The notes beneath the pieces are model-generated. The model did no database searches. It was not told the origin of the DNA and worked only from the letters and a program-made list of their open reading frames with translations. 64,000 bases of DNA. Origin: Parasponia andersonii. Taxonomy: Eukaryota; Streptophyta; Magnoliopsida; Rosales; Cannabaceae. This document shows, piece after piece, positions 50,540 to 61,544 of the stretch. The translations under genes were made by a program, and so were the position numbers. Each line of letters begins with the position of its first letter. The stretch's first letter is position 1. Location of the stretch: assembly GCA_002914805.1 (NCBI GenBank), contig JXTB01000243.1, positions 316,817-380,816 of the forward strand, in the 5' to 3' direction.

Positions 50540-51483
50540 TTGGAAACTGAGCAACCTGGAGTTCCCAAGTCAGGTATAACACAAAATCCCTCTACTTCTT
50601 GGCCATTGTTTGATACTGATTTGGATATTCCTATTGCGATCAAAAAGGAAGTAAGATCTTGTACTACTAAACATCCCATCACCAATTTTATATCCTATCA
50701 TCGACTTAACCCCTTATTTCAGGCTTTTATTTTTCAACTCTCCACAGAACAGATCCCTACTAATGTTGTAGACGCATGGAATGACGAGAAGTGGAGAGGA
50801 GCAATTTTTGAGGAGGTTAATGCTCTTCAAAAGAATAAAACTTGGGACGTAGTAGACATGCCAAAAGGAAAAAGGACCATAATATGCAAATGCATCTTCA
50901 CCGTGAAATACAAAGCTAATGGGTCAATTGAGAGGTATAAAGCGAGACTAGTAACTAAGGGATTTATTCCGACCTACGAAATAAATTACCAAGAAACCTT
51001 TGCTCTGGTTGCCAAGATGAACTTAGGAAGAATTTTGTTCTCTATTGCTGTTAATTTCAATTGGCCTTTATGTCAATTTGATGTAAAGAATGCATTTCTT
51101 CATGACACTCTTTAAGAGGAAGTCTACATGGATCTAACCCCGAATTTGAAGATTCAAGTAGAAGGAAAGTCTATAGATTGAAGAAATCCTTTTATGGCCT
51201 AAAACAGTCACCAAGAGCTTGGTTTGAAAGATTTTCTCAATTTTTGAAGAAATATGGCTTTACACAGAGTCAAGGAGATCATACACTATTTTTCAAGTGC
51301 TCTACACAAAAGAATATCATCTTACTTCTTGTCTATGTTGACGATATTATTGTGACTGAGGACGATGTTGAAGAAATAAAAGAAATGAAGACTCAACTGG
51401 AAAAAGAGTTTGAAATAAAAGACTTAATAATGAAGGAAATCCTATTGACAAAGGAAGGTACCAACGACTTATTGGGAAGCTAA
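50540..51483 (+). pseudogene. Reverse transcriptase remnant of the copia element
   Basis: Fragment 50540-51115 has WRGAIFEEVNALQKNKTWDVV, YKARLVTKGF and FDVKNAFLHDTL, ended by TAA. Fragment 51178-51483 has KKSFYGLKQSPRAWFERF and YVDDIIVTEDD with the catalytic Asp pair. A frame change and a deletion follow. Confidence 0.9.
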
Positions 51484-51521
51484 TCTATCTCTCCCATACA
51501 CGACCAGACATAGCACATTTA

Positions 51522-52091
51522 GTGGGAGTAGTTAGCCAGTTAATGCACTCACCAATGGAATGTCATATGGAAGATTTCCAAAGCATTTTGGGATATCTAA
51601 AGCTACACCGGGAAAAGGGTTGTTGTTCAAGAAAGATGATCACTTCAGTTACAAACAGAAAATCTACATCAAGCTATTGTACCTTCGTAGGAGAAAACCT
51701 AGTTACCTGGAGGAACAAGAAACAAAACGTGGTGGTTAGATCTAGTACAGAAGCCAAGTACAGGGCTATGGCTCAAGGGATATGTGAGGTTCTATGGATT
51801 CAAATGCTTCTAAAGGAACTTAAGCTAGAACCATCCATACCGATGAAGGTATTTTGTGACAATAAGGCCGCAATTAGTATTACCTATAATCCTGTTCAAC
51901 ATGATCGTACCAAACATGTTGAAGTGGACCAGCATTTCATTAAAGAAAAAATTGAAAATGGTCAAATCACAACCCATTTCGTGACAAGTCATCAACAAAT
52001 AGTTGATGTTCTCACTAAAGGAATTCTAGTTGCTACCTCTGAAGATTTGGTATGCAAACTAGGAATATGCGACATCTACTCACCAACTTGA
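51522..52091 (+). pseudogene. RNase H remnant of the copia element
   Basis: A 189-codon stretch with SSTEAKYRAMAQGICEVLW, VFCDNKAAISI and RTKHVEVDQHFIKEKI, the usual copia RNase H. It ends just before the purine tract. This domain itself is open. Confidence 0.88.
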
Positions 52092-52098
52092 GAGGGAG

Positions 52099-52319
52099 TG
52101 TTGGGGACAAAGACTAGATATCTGGTCTTTAGGAGCTACTTTATTGGGTTTCAAATATTTTATTTATTTCTTGTTTTAGGTATTGTTCCTTGTCTTCTTG
52201 TCTCCCTGTTTTATGGTTGATTTTGTCTTTATGTTTTCTAGTTGGGTTGTCCTATTTATACTTAGCTACACCTTGTACCATTCAAAATAGAAAAATATAC
52301 TTTGTTGATAACCTTAATA
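52099..52319 (+). repeat. 3' LTR of the copia element (221 bp)
   Basis: Begins TGTTGGGGACAAAG right after the purine tract and ends ACCTTAATA, followed by the CAAAG duplication. Confidence 0.9.
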
Positions 52320-52324
52320 CAAAG

Positions 52325-53609
52325 TTCATCCCTTCCATAGTAATTTTTGAATCGTTGGAATGAAAGTTCCTTTTAAAAATAAAATCCCCAAAAGATAAGT
52401 ATACTATTCTTGAGTTGTTACAAAACAACAGACTACGGATATGTAATTTGTTCTCTAACATGGAAGGTACTGGAGGAATCAGGTTCCTAAGGATTCACTT
52501 AAAACTGTGCTTTAATAAACGACAATAAGCACATACATGAACCAATTGTAATCTTGACTTTATTTTCTTTAAACATGATACTCAGAACTCAGAACAGTAA
52601 TGTCACTCAAAATAATTGCTTGTCAACATTACATACGAAGAAAACATTCCATGAGACAGAATTGCAATGCTTATTAAAACGATAAAATCTTACAGCTCAA
52701 GTTGACAGCATCATACATGACATAAAAACCTCAAGACAGAAGCATAATGCCCCCTTCCCATTATCCTCTAGGAGACCTCACTAATCTGTAGATAATTATT
52801 CAGATTGGTTAATTGGATTTACGAAGGACTCCAAACAAACAAAGATAATTATTCAGATTGGTTAATTGGATTTATGAAGGACTTCTAACAAAGAAAAACT
52901 CATTATTGGGTTCAGAAGTAAGGAAAAATGAACAAACACTTTATAGGTTTAGGATCCGCACCAATTATGATCCCACTCCAATTTTTATTTTTTATTTTTG
53001 GATAAAAGTGATTTTTCAAAGGACCTAAGAAAGTAGTTGAACTTCTCTATAAAATTCCCTCTTCGTAGTATCCATTCTTTTCCTTTCCTTTTGGCTATTT
53101 TGCACAAAATGATGAGCCAGAGGTCCTGCATATGACTTTAGACCTTAACTTCAAGACAAATCAGATCTAGATCGACTGGGAAGGCATATAAGAAAACATA
53201 ATCTAAATATTCGCTTGAAATCAATCCATACTTGAGTCTAACACAAACAAAGGTGAAAAGAAAAACGTATGTGCATTACAATCTGGAAAACTCTTGTGCA
53301 AAGTTAAACTAGGATTGCATTGATTATGCTATCAACGAACCCACAAATTAAAGTTTTTGAGCTAAGGGCTCTTCTGCCCTGACAAACAAAGCCAACAACA
53401 TTTAATCACAATTTAAACCCTCGGTACCATTATTGTTAAAACAAATATATATATATATATATATCGATGACAGAAATGCTTTCAAGTCAAATGTTGATTC
53501 TTTAGTAGGCGATTCAAGTTGAGGACAATCACAAAACAAAAGGGAACAAAATCCAATCCCATAATAAGAGAAATAACAAACGAAGAAAGCAGAAGACTTT
53601 TAAAGCACC
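52325..53609. other. Intergenic DNA and 3' region of the complex I gene
   Basis: No gene. It contains a 53-bp tandem duplication (GATAATTATTCAGATTGGTT at 52791 and 52844, to about 52896) and a (TA)n run at 53444-53463. Confidence 0.6.
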
Positions 53610-53894
53610 TCATTTGGAGTTGTTGCTGCTGTTGTAGCTCTGTTGGAGGAGGTCATCGTAGGGGTCCCTACGACCAGGAACCTGGCTAATCTGAGCATCC
53701 CAACGAAGCTGCGCATTGTGGCGTTCGAAGGTCCAGAACCCGTAAGGACGAAGAGGGTAACTCCACATCTCCTTGGTCTTGTTGCAGCGGTCCTTGACAG
53801 CATATAGATGCTCCCTGAATTTCCTATCCCTCTCCTTTGGGTCCTCCATCAACCTCAGTACCAAATTCTCAGCAAACTCCATTATGAAACCCAT
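53610..53894 (-). CDS. Small plant-specific mitochondrial complex I subunit-like protein (94 aa)
   Basis: Single coding exon starting MGFIMEFAENLVLRLMEDP. The middle PLRPYGFWTFERHNAQLRWD and GRRDPYDDLLQQS are strongly conserved in small land-plant proteins related to Arabidopsis At1g67350, reported in complex I preparations as a plant-specific subunit; I rely on memory for that. There is no obvious cleavable presequence or membrane span. A leader intron is likely: on the minus strand a donor AACCAG|GTAATT lies at 54362 and an acceptor GGTAG ends at 53898. Three site II elements (TGGGCC/T) lie just upstream, as expected for a respiratory-chain gene. Confidence 0.82.
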   Translation of the reverse strand: MGFIMEFAENLVLRLMEDPKERDRKFREHLYAVKDRCNKTKEMWSYPLRPYGFWTFERHNAQLRWDAQISQVPGRRDPYDDLLQQSYNSSNNSK

Positions 53895-53962
53895 ACTCTA
53901 CCCCCTTACTAAACAACCTAACTCCAAAAATTCATAATTTTCATCGATCATTGTTAAATTTA

Positions 53963-53966
<4 letters not shown>

Positions 53967-54024
<58 letters not shown>
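53967..54024. repeat. (TA)29 microsatellite
   Basis: A pure TA run, probably inside the leader intron of the complex I gene. A second, interrupted TA run lies at 54210-54254 in the same intron. Confidence 0.95.
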
Positions 54025-54027
<3 letters not shown>

Positions 54028-54209
54028 CACTCAAATGTGAGAGAAAATTGAGTAGCAACTAGCAGGTACGTATACGTTTAACCAATTCATTTGGTAAGTT
54101 ATCGATTATTTTGGAATCGAACGAATACTTTTAATTATTTTCTCACAGTTACTCGATAGCCAAACAGATCAAATGGCTACGGGAGGGAAAAACCCTAGAC
54201 AACGCATGT

Positions 54210-54241
<32 letters not shown>

Positions 54242-54510
54242 TATATATATATAAATAATTACAGTGATTGAGAAATCGATACAATAGGAGTTCGTGTTAA
54301 AGTCTATGAAGAAAAAAATTCGATAAAAAATTCGATTCTGTTGTTTTGATTTGAAGAATTACCTGGTTCCAAAGTTGAAGCTTCTACAAGATGCTTAGAC
54401 TCTGTCTGGCAGATCGATTTTGGAGGAGAATACAATAGTGAAAGCACGTATCATCCACTCTTTCACTGGGGACCGCCTATTGAGCCCGAGGCCTACTAGC
54501 TTAAACCAAT

Positions 54511-54573
54511 TGGGCCTTGCGGGGTCCACATCACCCACTTTGGGCTAATCCAACTTCCATTTATAGATGGGCC
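54511..54573 (-). promoter_or_regulatory. Cluster of three site II elements (TGGGCC/T)
   Basis: TGGGCC at 54511-54516, TGGGCT at 54541-54546 and TGGGCC at 54568-54573 stand about 100-210 bp upstream of the presumed leader exon. Site II elements are bound by TCP factors and are enriched in promoters of plant genes for mitochondrial respiration. Confidence 0.5.
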
Positions 54574-54747
54574 TTCAATGGACCCAAGGAATTAGAACGA
54601 TTAGCGGTTTGGCTGCGGGTAGCAGATTCATAGCAGTTCTTATGAAAAAAGAAAAAGAGATATACTATTTTTTTAAGAAGTGCCATTTGTAAAAGAAGTA
54701 CCACATGAGGATTAAGTAGCCCAATATCACTTTTTAAGACATATAAA

Positions 54748-55159
54748 GAGAAATTTACGTCTAATATCCATTTTTAAAACTTATTTTCATAAAACCCGAT
54801 TTTAATTTTGGCTTCAAAAATACCCTTTTTATAATCCACATTTCAAAAATATGAGTGGTCTACATTTATGATGTAAATTTTATCCATAAGGCACACATTT
54901 TATGTGTAAAATATATAAATGGTATACATTTATAGTATAAATATTTACTATGGTTTACATTTTAAAATGTGTTCTAATTTTTAGAGTAATATTTATTTAT
55001 GAAATATAGACTATAGTATATATTTTATGCATTAAATATATATTGTGATCTACATTTCATGTGTAAAATAGTGGTGGTTTATATTTCTTAAAAAATAACT
55101 GTAAAAATGAGTATTTATGAAAATATAGTTTTGAAAATGGATATTTATGAACTTTTCTC
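54748..55159. mobile_element. Small TIR element (MITE), 412 bp
   Basis: About 45-bp ends are inverted copies: left GAGAAATTTACGTCTAATAT..., right its imperfect complement ending ATATTTATGAACTTTTCTC. Both contain the core AATATCCATTTT and ATTTTCATAA. ATATAAA stands directly left (54741-54747) and two bases right (55162-55168), a possible target duplication. The interior is AT-rich with repeated TGTAAAATATATA words. Confidence 0.6.
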
Positions 55160-55642
55160 AAATATAAATCAAAGTTAACAACAATTTTTAAATAATTTGT
55201 TAACTATCATTTTCAGTAGATAAATTTCTCCCTATGAACTAATTAAGATATATTAAAAAAAATGAAAGAGAAAAAGTGTTAAAATTAAGAAAATTGTAAA
55301 GAGTGTTAAAATTGAAAAAACGGTAACTAATATTGTTCTTTACAACTGCTATTTATGAAAGCACCTCAAGATTCACGTGGGTTAGAGGTAAATCTAAAAA
55401 GAAATTTCATAGATTCATAAACTTATTGAAAGAGTATAATAAATTGACATGTTCTTTTAAATTGCATAAAAAATGGACAGCCACTTCTATTTTTCAACAA
55501 CATCCTCGTAATCAATTTCTTTTATATTTCACGTCTCTTGTCGTGTATGGAATCCAGTCAAATTTTTTTCTACCTATCCATAAGTAATATTTTTAATCGT
55601 TGGATTACTATCTAACGGCTATCATGATTTGAGTCATTAGAA

Positions 55643-55677
<35 letters not shown>

Positions 55678-58579
55678 CACATTACTTAATGTTCAAACTC
55701 CCATTATAAAAAAACGTACAAAATGAATTTTAATTGAACAAAATAATATCTATAGATAAGTATAAAAAAAATACTGAATTAGTGCCCTATATCTTATTAA
55801 AATTAATAATATCTCTAATGGACATGCTAAATACTATGTTAATGCTAAATTTTAGTATTTGACTGTTGAAAAATAGGTCTCCAATAGTGTATTATATTTC
55901 GCATAGTTTTTAGTACGTGCTATTTACTATGTCAAATATAACACCGAATAACATATACTAAATTTTAGCATATAATTTTATTTACAATATTATCACTATT
56001 TTAAATATAAAATATTCATATGTTTCAAAATATTATCAAAATTCAACGTATTTTATATAATATCTTTCATTATATTTTATTTAGAAGTTTATCATTACTA
56101 AATTATAATAAATTAAAATTAATAAGAGAATAAAATTTTATTTATATTTTTTTATTGACTAGTTTATTCATTTATGTAGAACATGAGTATTTCTAAATTA
56201 AGCTATGAAGTTAAATTGTTGTAGGTTGATAAAATAATAAGAGTTAATAGTAAAAAAAAAATGTATTTTATACATAAAACTAATGTTTAAAATACATAAT
56301 ATTATTTTTTTTAGTATATATATATTAAAATAAAATTCAAAAAGTGCATGCTAAATTTAGCATTAAAATACCCATTTTAAGGATATTGTACTGGAGATGA
56401 TCTTAGTGAATCTGACATATCCCATCGTTTTCTATTGTATAATACCTCACAGTTTTAGCCAAAAAGGCAGTAACTCCTCCTATTCAAATTATTACAATGG
56501 TTAAAGTTAGTGAAAGTATGTTTTGAGAAGGGAAAACCCAAAATCTTAAATAAGCTTCTCATGTTTTTCTCTAATTAATGATATTTCCTTTTCCGTGAGC
56601 CAAAAAAAAAAAAAGAGGAAAAGGCAAAAAAGCTTCTCATGGCTTCTCAGTAAAAGCTGGCGATTTATAACCATGCCCTTAAGAATTTGAGCTGTGGACT
56701 TATTACCAACAATTTTGGCTACTTAATCTAACTGCTACTCTAGCTGACGGAAGACTTGCAACTTTTAAGTGTAGCTTAGGAGGTCGCTATGGTTTTAGAG
56801 TGGCTAGAGTGCATTTATGCAACCAATCTCATAAAGATACATCTAAATCTATACAATCAATTATAGAGTATCAGAGTGGCGTAAAATTACTAGTAAAAGC
56901 AAGAAAAATATAAATAAAAGGAGACATGATTACTACTGTCCAGCAGAAACAAAATTTAAAAATAAAAAATATAAAAAATTGTTAGTTCTAACTATAGGGG
57001 TTGAATTATTAGCTTTGTCATACGAGGCAATAAGAGTGATACCATGATAAAATTTGAATATTATTTTATTTTTTAATTTTAATTTTGCAGTGACAATAAG
57101 ACAAATAATATGGACTGTGAATAGGTATAGTATTGTGATTCTGTATTTGGTGCGGTCCAAAACTAACCAGCTACAAGTACCAGATTTGCAAGAAAAGAAA
57201 GACAAATATATATATATATATAGCACTAATTCATTAGGTATTTTCTTTTTACTTGTTTATTAAAATTGGTCAGATATGTTTTTTTTATAATAAAAAATGA
57301 GAGAAATATTAAATAATGTATATTTATTATTATTATTATTATTATTTTCAATTACTCAAATTATAATAGACGTTGGATCATTCCCTGTAGATAAATAAAT
57401 AAAAACTATCAAATTGGCAACTATATATATATATTTGATAAAAACGGATTCTTCGAGAGAATATGTTACTCAAAACTTATAATATAAGTACAAAAATTAT
57501 AATTTCACACTCCTCGAACAAGGAGATGAAACAATGGATCACAAATACAATAAGAATAAGATACGTAGATTATCATGATTATCCAAGAGAAATAGAAAAT
57601 AAGAACCAATATGTCGTGGCCTTCAACACTTGCTCATTAATGTGTTCATGGCAGCCTAAATTCCGTAAAATCAATGCTAATTGAGATCTATGCTTATAAA
57701 AAAAAAAAAAGACATGTTCATTAACATATCTAAATCAGAGAAAAAATCTTCAATTTAGAATCAGGTGAACGAACTTAAATCTATACAAAAGATAGTACTG
57801 TGTCTAGATTTAGAGATGAGATTATTAAAACTAAAAAATTGAAAAAAAAAAAAAAAAAAAAACATAGAGGAAGAGTAGGAGGAGGAAGAAGAAAATGGGG
57901 AAGGAAGGCCGGAGACAAAAAAAAAGGAGACTCCCTCTTCAACCTACATGAAGAGCAATGCTGGGTTTGATTAGGTGGAACCACCGGAGGGAGGAAAGCA
58001 ACTGGCTGGAGGAGTCCAATCAAGACAAATATTTGAAAGAGTAAAAAGCCACATTAAATTTCAGAAATAACCTCGGAAAGGACTAGAAATTGCACATAAA
58101 TAAAAACTGGTAAAAGAATTCATTTACACATCCATAAAACTGATAAAAGTCGTGTTATTAACAAAAGAGCAAAACGATTGCAAAAAAATTATGACTCTTC
58201 AATATTGAGACTTTATTTGATTACATGCCGAGTAGGAGTACGTGCCGTTTCTCAGACCTAACCTTGTCACTTTTCGGAACAAACTACAAGGTCCCACTCC
58301 TCAATCAAATATATAGACAATAACAATAAGCATATAAATAGGATAATACACCATTCTAAGCTAGAATTTTATTTTTGGGTTAACATTTTTACCTTTTTTT
58401 TTTCCCTCTTCTTTCCTTTAATCTCTTCTGCAAGCTTCTGCCAATCCTCAGTCCTAATTGAAAAAAATTGTTAGAGCAGATTTGCTTTCAATGTCAGTTG
58501 GATTTCCAAATCAGAATCAAATTTTTATACCTAGGCTAGACCAATTATTATGTTTTAATATAAATAAAAAAATGAGGAA
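55160..58579. other. Intergenic DNA rich in small repeats
   Basis: No gene. Contains (AAT)n at 55643-55674, AT-rich text with TGCTAAAT(T)TAG words between 55810 and 56400 that may be a decayed inverted-repeat element, (TTA)n at 57327-57351, and a poly(A) run at 57841-57861. Confidence 0.5.
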
Positions 58580-58730
58580 AAACCAATTGAGATTAGTTCA
58601 GTTGGTCCAAGAATTAAGAGATATGTGTGTGAGTTTGGAGGATAAGAATTTCAAACTTTAGTAAAGTAGGTGTGTATTATTTTACTTAGTAAATTAAGCT
58701 CCAATTTATTAAAAGAAAAAAACAAAAAGG
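58580..58730 (+). mobile_element. Decayed SINE (tRNA-derived)
   Basis: TAGTTCAGTTGG at 58594-58605 matches the polymerase III A box (usual TAGCTCAGTTGG) and GAATTTCAAAC at 58646-58656 a worn B box (usual GGTTCAAACC), 41 bp apart. The text between (GTGTGTGAGTTTGGAGG) is common in plant SINE heads. An A-rich tail lies near 58708-58730. It is too diverged to be a tRNA gene. Confidence 0.5.
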
Positions 58731-59901
58731 AGAAAGAATCATTATAAAAGGAAAGAATAAGTGCACTACCACACTGAGATGCTTTTTTGAGGCCTAATAT
58801 ATGTATTGCTATTATTTTCTTCCCACTCAATTGGCATATTTTTACCTATAAAACTTTACCCTTTTTTTTTCCCTCGTTAAAGAACAACCATATCCCACCG
58901 ATATGCAAATTGCATGTCCCTCATTCCCACTACTCACTCCATTTTCCTTTCTCTTTTGTTCCTCTTTTCCCTTTACTTGCTGGTCAATCACTAAAATGTG
59001 TCTGACCCTTTTTGACTACCTAAAAGCCAGAAAAGAAAGTTGGGCTGAAGATGGCAGAATAATGCAGAAACATACCTTTTAAAAAATAAAAATAAAAATA
59101 ATACAGAAATAAAATATTTAGTACCGTTGGAGCATTCCCACTCCCCACTTACTTGCTTTCCCAACTGGCTCCCTTTGACCTTCAGAGCCCCCCCCCCACC
59201 CCCCCGGGGAAAAAAGAAAAAAAAGAAGAAACTGTACTCAAAGCTGTAAGTTGAATTTGAAATTGAGAGCCTCTTTCTTTACCTCAAAGTTAAAGACTTT
59301 AAAGAAAATTTTAAATGAGAGAGTACTATATTGGACTATTGTTAGCTGTGTTATATATATCCAAATCACACATTTGAAAGAAGGTTCTTGTCTGGCCCAG
59401 TTGCACCCTTAAGGTCCTAAAGGGTACTAAAACCGCGATCAAACCAGTCCACAAACTTAAATGACTTCCAATAATTTTCATCAAGTGGGTATTGACGATT
59501 TTCATTTCTAATAATTTGCAAAAATTTATATAATGTAAATACAGTTTCTATAAATTAAAAGAAATTTGGATTTTAATTTTACCGTAATTAAGGCTGACAT
59601 TTGCTGCTCTATGGTACGAAAGAAAGGTACAATTAAAAAAAAAAAAAAAAAGCCCTCCGTCGCTTTACCGAAACCCCCTCTATACATCAACTAGGGGAAC
59701 AAAACTCCGTTCCATCCAACGGCCACGATTAACTTAATCTATGTTTGCACCAAAAAAGGCCAACCTTGTTTCCCTCGCAGTAACAGTCATCTACCGCTCA
59801 CTTTCTCTTCGGCTTTTTGTCTGGATAAAGATTCCCGTAACTTGAATATTTCCGTTACCGTTACGGTAACAGTCAAAAGTTACCTGGCCTCAGTAACACT
59901 T
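58731..59901. other. 3' flank of the F-box/MYND gene
   Basis: No gene. Holds a C-run at 59189-59205 and a poly(A) run at 59635-59651. Confidence 0.5.
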
Positions 59902-61419
59902 TTAGCTATCGGCCATGACGTCATCACCACCATCGACGGCTCCGTCAACATCATGAGCGTCGCCGTCACCGTCTTCGTCGAGCCACCGTTCCACAGGGGT
60001 GCACTCGACCTTGTGGCGGAGCTTCCAGTCAAGAGCCTGACACGCGCGTGAGCAGTAATTAACGGCACCACAAACCGAGCACCGACGAAACTCGTGCCTC
60101 CTCGTCTCAGGCCTACCGCACCCCACGTGCGAACACAGCCTCAGCCCGTTTCCGGGCGACCCGCCGCGTGCGGCGAACCACTCGGCCATGAACCGGCTCG
60201 CCGGGTGCGCCTCCGGGGCGGGCACGTTGCAACCGAAATCGCTCAGAAGCGGGCAACCCGACCCGCTCAGGTGCCGCAGCTGCGGGTGAGGGTGCGGGAG
60301 TGGGCTCCACGTAAGCAACTGGCGCGTGGGGATGCCCGAAACGGCAGCGGAGGAAAACACCGACGCCAGCTCGCGCGCGTTGGCCTGGACGAGAAATCGC
60401 CGTCCTTCCGTGATGTTCTGGCGGATGCCGTATCCGTCTTGGAGGCAGTGCCCGAGCTCGCGGAGCGCGTCTATGTGGCCAAGGAAGGCGGCGCGTGCGC
60501 ACAGAGCCACGCCCGCTCGCAAGTCCTTGTCGTTCTTCGAACCACCGCTCCCGTTGAACTGGATGACGGCGAGTGAATACAGAGCCGGCGCGTGGGAGCT
60601 AATCGCGGCCTTGGCCATGAGCGAGGCTCCGCTGCCTCGGTTTTGCAAGCAGTAAAAACGAATCTGATAGAGCAGAATAAGGGAAGAAATGGGGCGAGTT
60701 AATGCCATAAATTAATTCCGGGAATGTTCATATATTTTATCAATTTTAGATATTAAACTAAATCTTTATATAAATATAAATATAAACTTACCATGCCGAG
60801 TGTGTAACAGGCCTCGACGTTTCCGGCATCGGAACACTGTTTCAGGAATCGGTGAGTCGACTCAGACCAGTTACTGGCCTTAACGGAAAACGTTTTCTGC
60901 GAAGCTTTGGACAATACCATTGAGTGGAGACCCAAGCCGTTTAATCTTTTGCATCTGTTTCATGCAATTCCACTCAGTAACGTTAGATTCAGAAACCATC
61001 AAATCCAAATACCATATTAGACAAAGCAAACAGGAATTTTTATTTTAAAACTCCCATACCATACGCCTGAATTCCGAAACGGAAGACGAAAAAGAGAAAA
61101 AAAAAAAAACAAAAACAAAAACAAAAAAACAAGTAAGCACGTACGTAATCAAGACGTTGATAAAATCGGAAGGGCAACCGGCGGTGGAGCTAAGTTTGGT
61201 GAGAATAGAGATGACAAGGTCATCAGGTAATGAATCGAAAAAGTCAGAGCCGTCAGAGGTGGAAATATCCGGTGATGTTCGAATCTTTTTCCGGGAATTA
61301 ATATTTGTTTCTGCGACTAATTCCTTTCTCTTGTTGATTAGCTCTATTTTTTCCAAAAACATGTCTCCTCTTCCTCCACCAACTACTCTTGGGTAACAAA
61401 AGCCTCTCCTTGTTCTCAT
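59902..61419 (-). CDS. F-box protein with Sel1-like repeats and MYND zinc finger (three exons)
   Basis: Minus-strand exons 61419-61145, 60954-60792 and 60663-59902 join in frame (splits 2 and 0) to 399 aa. Residues 60-105 are the F-box (FFDSLPDDLVISILTKLSS), which would bind an SKP1-like protein. Residues 115-250 form Sel1/TPR-like helical repeats (NVEACYTLGM, SHAPALYSLAVIQFNGSGG, GHIDALRELGHCLQDGYG). The MYND finger has Cys at 323, 328, 341, 344, 350, 354, His363 and Cys367. The tail is acidic (DEDGDGD). The order of domains and the start MRTRRGFCYPR match Arabidopsis At1g67340 and its relatives. Probable role: substrate receptor of an SCF ubiquitin ligase; targets unknown. The last exon is much richer in GC than its surroundings. 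Confidence 0.93.
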
Positions 61420-61513
61420 ACTTGTTGTGACTTGTGAGGTTGTCTTTCTCTTCCAATCTCTTATACTCTTAAACAGAGATAGAAAGAGGCCAAAGAAGAG
61501 TCTGAAATCCTTG

Positions 61514-61544
<31 letters not shown>

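Larger units (their letters stand above)
47471..52319 (+). mobile_element. Ty1/copia retrotransposon, complete in outline but decayed
   Basis: LTRs at 47471-47704 and 52099-52319, primer site TGGTATCAGA at 47705-47714, and purine tract GAGAGGGAG at 52090-52098 are all in place. The target duplication CAAAG is perfect (47466-47470 and 52320-52324). Integrase precedes reverse transcriptase, which defines copia. gag and pol are broken by many frameshifts and by at least one deletion in the integrase core. Confidence 0.93.

Noticed and set aside
55809..56402. Possible TIR element with ATCTCYARTR-like ends
   Set aside because: The inverted match is short and depends on recurrent TGCTAAAT words; no target duplication could be found.
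60094..60576. Open frame of 160 codons on the plus strand
   Set aside because: It lies wholly opposite the conserved MYND exon and is explained by GC-rich codon use.
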